NCBI RefSeq assembly: GCF_014205075.1
Contig: NZ_JACHMU010000001.1
Span: 2,480,001-2,544,000 of the forward strand
Length of the DNA: 64,000 bases
Origin: Microbacterium ginsengiterrae
GTDB taxonomy: Bacteria; Actinomycetota; Actinomycetes; Actinomycetales; Microbacteriaceae
Reading direction: 5' to 3'
Part shown: positions 59,511-64,000 of the stretch, piece by piece
How the letters are laid out: each line of letters starts with the position of its first letter
How positions within the stretch are numbered: the first letter of the stretch is position 1
Notes under the pieces: generated by a model
What the model was told of the DNA's origin: nothing
The model's database searches: none
The model's input: only the letters and a program-made list of their open reading frames with translations
Translations under genes and position numbers: made by a program

Positions 59511-60685
59511 CCGACATCGCCATCGTCGCGGCGGCGCGCACACCCCAGGGGCGCCTCAAGGGGCAGCTCGCCTCCTTCACCGCGCCCCAGCTCGGTGCGT
59601 TCGCGATCCGCGGCGCACTCGCACAGGCTTCCGTCGACCCGTCCGCCGTCGACGCGGTGATCATGGGCCAGGTGCTCGCGGCCGGATCCGGCCAGAACGC
59701 CGCCCGCCAGGCCGCCATCGGCGCCGGGATCGGATGGGATGTTCCGGCGCACTCGGTCAACAAGGTCTGCCTGTCCGGCCTCACCGCCATCATCGATGCT
59801 GCTCGCATGATCCGCGTGGGGGATGCGACGACGGTCGTCGCCGGTGGAATGGAGTCCATGACCCGTGCCCCGCACATGCTTATGGGGTCGCGGGACGGCT
59901 GGACCTACGGCAGCGTCGAGGTGCTCGACCACATGGCGTACGACGGCCTGACCGATGCGTACGACCGCGAGAGCATGGGCGCGTCCACGGAGCGGCACAA
60001 CGCACGGTTCGAGCTGACCAGGCAGGCGCAGGACGAGGTCGCCGCCCTCTCGCACCAGCGGGCGGCCGCTGCGACGGACGCGGGAGTGTTCGACCGCGAG
60101 ATCGTCGCCGTCGAGGTGCCGCAGCGCCGCGGGGAACCCGTCCTCGTCACGCGAGACGAGGGCATCCGGCCGGACACGACGGTCGAGACCCTCGGCCGAC
60201 TGCGCGCCGCGTTCGCCGAGGGCGGGTCGATCACCGCCGGGAACTCCTCGCAGATCTCCGACGGCGCCTCAGCGATCGTCGTGACCACCAGGGAGAACGC
60301 CGAGCAACGCGGGTGGCCCGTTCTCGCGGTGATCGGAGCGAGCGGTCAGACCGCCGGACCGGACAACTCCCTGCAGGCCCAGCCGTCTCAGGCGATCGCC
60401 CGCGCGATGCAGAAGCAGGGCATCACCGCGGCGGATCTCGACCTCGTCGAGATCAACGAGGCCTTCGGTGCTGTCGTCGCGCGGTCGCAGACCGAGCTCG
60501 GCGTCTCCAGCGAGATCGTGAACATCCACGGCGGAGGGATCGCCATCGGTCACCCGATCGGTGCGTCCGGTAATCGCCTGGTCGTGCACATGGCGCACGA
60601 ACTCGCCCGGCGGGGGCGCGGCACCGCGGCGGTCGGACTGTGCGGCGGCGGGGGACAGGGCGAAGCGCTGATCCTCACGCGCTGA
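59507..60685 (+). CDS. Acetyl-CoA C-acetyltransferase (thiolase)
   Basis: Cleaves acetoacetyl-CoA to two acetyl-CoA, 392 residues. The nucleophile Cys88 is in VNKVCLSGL, the catalytic His in [19 protein letters not shown], and the acid/base Cys in [20 protein letters not shown] is the acetoacetyl-CoA type; PcaF beta-ketoadipyl thiolases differ here. It overlaps the CoA-transferase B gene (ATGA at 59507). Context under IclR control fits ketone body or acetoacetate use rather than biosynthesis. Confidence 0.93.
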   Translation: MTDIAIVAAARTPQGRLKGQLASFTAPQLGAFAIRGALAQASVDPSAVDAVIMGQVLAAGSGQNAARQAAIGAGIGWDVPAHSVNKVCLSGLTAIIDAARMIRVGDATTVVAGGMESMTRAPHMLMGSRDGWTYGSVEVLDHMAYDGLTDAYDRESMGASTERHNARFELTRQAQDEVAALSHQRAAAATDAGVFDREIVAVEVPQRRGEPVLVTRDEGIRPDTTVETLGRLRAAFAEGGSITAGNSSQISDGASAIVVTTRENAEQRGWPVLAVIGASGQTAGPDNSLQAQPSQAIARAMQKQGITAADLDLVEINEAFGAVVARSQTELGVSSEIVNIHGGGIAIGHPIGASGNRLVVHMAHELARRGRGTAAVGLCGGGGQGEALILTR

Positions 60686-60730
60686 GCGAAGGCCGCAGGG
60701 GCGGTGCTGAGGGGCGGTGGCCCGCCGTGG

Positions 60731-61027
60731 TCAGCGCCGCTCCTTGGCGTGTCCCTGTGCGTCGGCTAGCGCCTTCTGCGAGCGGAACTGCAGACGCTGC
60801 GCCTTCTTGGCCTTCTTCACGGACTGCGGCGAATCGGCGTCGACGAACTCGCCGCTGCGCTCGCGCTTCATGTCGACGACAGCGCCGATCGCGAGGGCGA
60901 GGGTGATCCCCCAGCTGACCCACGACAGCGCCGCCCGCCAGGTGATGGGCTCGTCGCGTGTTCCGCGCAGCAGGGACACCCCTGCGGAGATCGCTGCGAT
61001 GAGTCCGGTGCTGAAGAGGTAGCGCAT
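60731..61027 (-). CDS. Small membrane protein, function unknown
   Basis: Protein of 98 residues with two hydrophobic segments (about residues 3-18 and 30-50) and a highly basic C-terminal tail (KKAKKAQRLQFRSQKALADAQGHAKERR) that would lie in the cytoplasm and could touch nucleic acid or phospholipid. No family recognised. ATG 61027 lies 7 bases after TACCGT, which sets the start; a longer frame upstream is not supported. Confidence 0.7.
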   Translation of the reverse strand: MRYLFSTGLIAAISAGVSLLRGTRDEPITWRAALSWVSWGITLALAIGAVVDMKRERSGEFVDADSPQSVKKAKKAQRLQFRSQKALADAQGHAKERR

Positions 61028-61034
61028 GCGACCA

Positions 61035-61040
61035 ACGGTA
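61035..61040 (-). promoter_or_regulatory. -10 element of a leaderless promoter
   Basis: TACCGT, TGGTCGC, then ATG 61027. Confidence 0.45.
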
Positions 61041-61069
61041 CCGGCATCGGTTCTCGGGGCCCAAAGGCC

Positions 61070-61098
61070 TGGAAACACTCAGGTGCGATCGCTATGAT
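61070..61098 (+). promoter_or_regulatory. Promoter of the MFS gene at 61202
   Basis: TGGAAA (61070-61075), 17-base spacer, TATGAT (61093-61098). It gives a leader of about 97 bases, long for this window. Confidence 0.5.
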
Positions 61099-61201
61099 TC
61101 AGGCGGCGCGCACGCGCCCGAAGCTGTGTATCTACCGGCCGTCGGCACCCTGACGGACAGCGGCGGCACCTGATCCCCGCGTCCTCGGGCGCGCGAGAGT
61201 C

Positions 61202-62425
61202 ATGACCCAGACACATGCACCCGCTTCGGCGAGCCTTCTTCGGCACGCCGGCCTTCCGTACTTCCTCATCGCGTTCATCGCGCGTCTGCCGTTCGCCATG
61301 ATGGTGGTCGGCGTCCTGACCGTCGTGGTCTCCGCCAGAGGGTCCCTGTCCCTCGGCGGACTCACCTCCGCGGCCGTCGGCCTCGGCACGGCCTGTTTCG
61401 GGCCGCTGCTCGGGGCTGCGGCCGACCGCTTCGGGCAGCGCAGAGTCCTCATCGCGCTCGCGATCGCGAACAGCGCGATGCTCGTCGCGTTCACCCTCGT
61501 CGTCTACGGGGCGGCCGGAGACTCCCTCGTCCTCGCGGCGGCCGTCGGGATCGGAGCGACAGCGCCCCAGGTCGCCCCGATGTCCCGCTCCCGACTCGTG
61601 GCGATCATCAACGAGCGGATGCCGGAACCGCAGCGCGCCCGTACGACCTCCGGGACCATGGCGTACGAGTCGGCCGCGGATGAGACCGTGTTCGTCTTCG
61701 GTCCGTTCCTCGTCGGGATCACCGCATCCCTCATCGCGCCGTGGGCGCCGCTGATCGGTGCCGCCGTCCTCACCCTCGTCTTCGTCGGCGCGTTCGCCCT
61801 GCACCCCAGTGGGCGACACGTCTCCGCAGAACGTGATGAAGACGGTCGCGCCCCCTCGACGGTGAGCGAGCTCTTCCGCCCGCAGGTGGTCGTCGTGGTC
61901 GTCGGCATCCTCGGAGTCGGGCTCTTCTTCGGAACGACGCTCACCTCGCTGACGTCGTTCATGGCCGATCGCGGCGCGCCGGAGGAGGCCGGCCTCCTCT
62001 ACGGTGTGATGGGAATCGGATCGGCCGTCCTCGCGCTGGGCGTGGCATGGCTGCCGGCACGGTTCGCACTGCGAGCACGGTGGCTGGTCTTCTCCGGCGT
62101 CCTCCTCCTCGGCTCCCTGTTGCTGAGCGTGGTCGCAACGCCCGCCGGGATGGCCGGTGTGCTCGCGATCATGGGAATCGGCATCGGCCCGACGCTGGTC
62201 ACCCTGTACAGCCTTGGTGCCGCGCGCAGCCCGCTCGGACGCTCCGCGACCGTCATGACCATGCTCGGCTCGGGGATCATCGTCGGGCAGTCCATCGGCG
62301 CGGCGGTGACGGGGGAGATCGCGCAGCGGCTCGGCACTCCGACCGCTCTGCTCCTCCCGGCGGCTGCGGCGGCGATCGTCTTCGTAGCCGGCATCCTCAA
62401 CGTGTCAAGCCGCGCGTCGCATTGA
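61202..62425 (+). CDS. MFS transporter
   Basis: Major facilitator of 407 residues, 12 hydrophobic helices. GPLLGAAADRFGQRRVLIALA is motif A. Charged residues in MSRSRLVAIINERMPEPQRARTTSGTMAYESAADETVFVFGP between helices 4 and 5 are typical of a group of uncharacterised actinobacterial MFS proteins. ATG 61202 follows GCGAGAG. It is transcribed toward otsA but otsA has its own promoter signal. Substrate unknown. Confidence 0.88.
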   Translation: MTQTHAPASASLLRHAGLPYFLIAFIARLPFAMMVVGVLTVVVSARGSLSLGGLTSAAVGLGTACFGPLLGAAADRFGQRRVLIALAIANSAMLVAFTLVVYGAAGDSLVLAAAVGIGATAPQVAPMSRSRLVAIINERMPEPQRARTTSGTMAYESAADETVFVFGPFLVGITASLIAPWAPLIGAAVLTLVFVGAFALHPSGRHVSAERDEDGRAPSTVSELFRPQVVVVVVGILGVGLFFGTTLTSLTSFMADRGAPEEAGLLYGVMGIGSAVLALGVAWLPARFALRARWLVFSGVLLLGSLLLSVVATPAGMAGVLAIMGIGIGPTLVTLYSLGAARSPLGRSATVMTMLGSGIIVGQSIGAAVTGEIAQRLGTPTALLLPAAAAAIVFVAGILNVSSRASH

Positions 62426-62436
62426 GCGGCACTCGC

Positions 62437-62442
62437 TAGCCT
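62437..62442 (+). promoter_or_regulatory. Likely -10 element of otsA
   Basis: TAGCCT predicts a start near 62449. A GGGTGA/TCACCC hairpin (62444-62459) lies at the start of the transcript and AGCGAGGAGC precedes ATG 62482. Confidence 0.4.
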
Positions 62443-62481
62443 GGGGTGAGATTTCACCCACAAGGTAGCGAGGAGCTCTTC

Positions 62482-63894
62482 ATGGACACCGCTGATTTCG
62501 TCGTCGTCGCGAATCGCCTCCCTGTGGACAGGGTGGTGGATGCCGACGGTGGGGAGAGCTGGCGCACGTCGCCCGGTGGACTGGTCGCCGCTCTCGAGCC
62601 GGTGATGAAGACCGTCGACGGGGCATGGGTGGGCTGGGCGGGGCAGGCCGACGTCCAGCTCGAGCCGTTCGTCGCCAACGACATCCGGCTGATCCCCATC
62701 GCCCTGAGCGCGCAGGAAGTGGCCGAGTACTACGAGGGCTTCGCCAACGACACGATCTGGCCGCTGTATCACGACGTCATCGCCCCGCCGCAGTACCACC
62801 GGGAATGGTGGGACGCGTACGTCACCGTCAACCGACGATTCGCCGAGGCGGCGGCGGGGGCGGTCGCGGAGGGCGGCACGGTGTGGGTGCACGACTACCA
62901 GCTGCAGCTCGTTCCGGAGATGGTGCGTGCCCTGCGCCCCGATGTGACGATCGGATACTTCCACCACATCCCGTTCCCCGCGCACGGTCTGTACGCCCAG
63001 CTCCCGTGGCGGGATCAGGTGCTGCGCGGCCTGCTCGGGGCCGACGTCATCGGATTCCAGCGTGCGCAGGACGCCAACTACTTCCTCGCCGCGGTGCGGC
63101 GCCGTCTCCAGTACAACGTCAAGGGTGCGATGGTCGACGTCCCCGGTGAGACGGGGACCCGCCCCGTGCTCGCCAAGGCGTTCCCGATCTCCATCGACAC
63201 CGCGCCGTACCTCGAGCTCATCGACAAGCCGGAGGTGCGCGCTCGCGCCGCCGAGATCCGCGAGAGCCTCGGCAACCCGCAGCGCATCCTGCTCGGTGTC
63301 GATCGTCTCGACTACACCAAGGGCATCCGCCACCGGATCAAGGCATACGGTGAGCTCCTCGCGGAGGGTCGTCTCAGCGTCGAGGACGTCACGCTCATCC
63401 AGGTGGCCAGCCCCAGCCGCGAGCGGGTGGACGCCTACGTGCAGTTGCGTGACGAGATCGAGCTGTCCGTCGCCCGCATCAACGGGGACACCGACACGAT
63501 GGGGCACAGCGCGATCCGCTACCTCCACCAGGGCTTCCCCCGCGAGGAGATGGTGGCGCTCTACCTCGCCGCCGACGTCATGCTGGTGACCGCACTGCGC
63601 GACGGGATGAACCTCGTCGCCAAGGAGTACATCGCCACGAGAGCCGACAACAGGGGTGTTCTCGTGCTCAGCGAGTTCACCGGCGCCGCCGACGAGCTCC
63701 GACAGGCGATCCGTGTGAATCCGCACGACATCGAGGGGCTCAAGGACGCGATCATGACAGCGGTGGAGATGGAGCCCGCTCAGCAGGGACGGCGGATGCG
63801 GTCACTGCGCAGGCGAGTGCTGGAGCACGACGTCAAGGCCTGGTCGTCGTCGTTCCTCGAGGCGCTCGCAGCGGTGCGCTCGCGGAGGGGATGA
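62482..63894 (+). CDS. otsA: Alpha,alpha-trehalose-phosphate synthase
   Basis: Glycosyltransferase family 20 enzyme that makes trehalose 6-phosphate from a nucleotide-glucose and glucose 6-phosphate, 470 residues. VVVANRLPVDR, SPGGLVAALEP, WVHDYQLQLVPEMVR, YFHHIPFPA and GVDRLDYTKGI are the conserved blocks, and ALRDGMNLVAKEY binds the donor. ATG 62482 follows AGCGAGGAGC. The phosphatase that completes trehalose synthesis is expected next; a new gene begins at 63986. Trehalose protects against osmotic and drying stress. Confidence 0.95.
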   Translation: MDTADFVVVANRLPVDRVVDADGGESWRTSPGGLVAALEPVMKTVDGAWVGWAGQADVQLEPFVANDIRLIPIALSAQEVAEYYEGFANDTIWPLYHDVIAPPQYHREWWDAYVTVNRRFAEAAAGAVAEGGTVWVHDYQLQLVPEMVRALRPDVTIGYFHHIPFPAHGLYAQLPWRDQVLRGLLGADVIGFQRAQDANYFLAAVRRRLQYNVKGAMVDVPGETGTRPVLAKAFPISIDTAPYLELIDKPEVRARAAEIRESLGNPQRILLGVDRLDYTKGIRHRIKAYGELLAEGRLSVEDVTLIQVASPSRERVDAYVQLRDEIELSVARINGDTDTMGHSAIRYLHQGFPREEMVALYLAADVMLVTALRDGMNLVAKEYIATRADNRGVLVLSEFTGAADELRQAIRVNPHDIEGLKDAIMTAVEMEPAQQGRRMRSLRRRVLEHDVKAWSSSFLEALAAVRSRRG

Positions 63895-63985
63895 GCCGGC
63901 CACCGGTGCGCCCGTCATCGGGGCGGGTGACCTCGGGCGCGCATGAGAGGCTGGTCGGGAACCCCACCCGACGAGGAGACACGCA

Positions 63986-64000
63986 GTGACCCGCACCTGG
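63986..64000 (+). CDS. Start of the next gene, possibly trehalose-phosphatase
   Basis: A GTG at 63986 with CGAGGAGA 6 bases upstream opens a frame of five visible codons (VTRTW) at the window edge, 91 bases after otsA. Position suggests otsB, but the sequence is far too short to tell. Confidence 0.35.

Overview
The window is a GC-rich (about 70%) actinobacterial chromosome segment, most probably from Microbacterium or a close relative in Microbacteriaceae. Support comes from the order ftsK-pgsA-cinA-clgR-DUF3046-recA-recX-miaB-miaA-dapF-hflX, an actinobacterial LexA box before recA, DUF5302 and DUF3046 proteins, a tmRNA tag ending in ALAA, and many promoters with the -10 hexamer placed directly against the start codon. 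About 70 protein genes are visible, plus tmRNA, one tRNA-Lys and about nine hairpin terminators. There is no insertion sequence, prophage or CRISPR array, and no gene-free stretch reaches 300 bases.

Layout. 1-6892: oligopeptidase B (cut by the window edge), a phosphate transporter with a small membrane partner, aspartase, an FAH-family hydrolase and a PrsW-type membrane protease. 7026-12678: a cache-domain protein and a GntR regulator, divergent from a polyamine-type ABC importer; this looks like one substrate-sensing and uptake regulon. 12746-14869: FKBP isomerase, an MFS transporter and rpsO. 15048-23271: an accessory block lying between rpsO and pnp, which are neighbours in many actinobacteria. 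It holds a self-regulated membrane-protein operon, a 2-oxoglutarate oxygenase-like enzyme, an acyltransferase, a flavin monooxygenase with its FMN reductase, an orphan ATP-grasp enzyme and a peptidase-like hydrolase. 23452-27613: pnp, an aldo/keto reductase homologue with its catalytic residues replaced, and a histidine phosphatase.

27633-39758 carries lysine and peptidoglycan precursor genes (dapB, dapA), a thioredoxin/DUF4395/OsmC redox group, the thymidylate-folate operon (thyA, folA, an SDR), RNase J, FtsK, PgsA and CinA. 39903-50420 is the clgR-recA-recX-miaB-miaA-dapF-hflX core, with a few oxidoreductases and a methyltransferase between. 50468-53752 has a SIMPL protein, tmRNA, two small unknown genes, an inositol-monophosphatase-type phosphatase and tRNA-Lys. 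53887-64000 has glutaminase, a YbaK deacylase, a MarR-controlled MFS pump, an IclR-controlled acetoacetate utilisation cluster (CoA transferase A and B plus thiolase), another MFS transporter, otsA and the first codons of the next gene.

The clearest general signal is transcriptional: at least 23 genes have a TANNNT hexamer ending exactly 6 or 7 bases before the start codon with no ribosome binding site, so they are predicted to be leaderless, while genes inside operons use Shine-Dalgarno sites or ATGA/GTGA overlaps. Several regulators have recognisable palindromes in their own promoters (wHTH at 14975 and 15015, GntR at 8591, MarR at 57099, IclR at 57965, LexA at 40494), which gives directly testable circuits.
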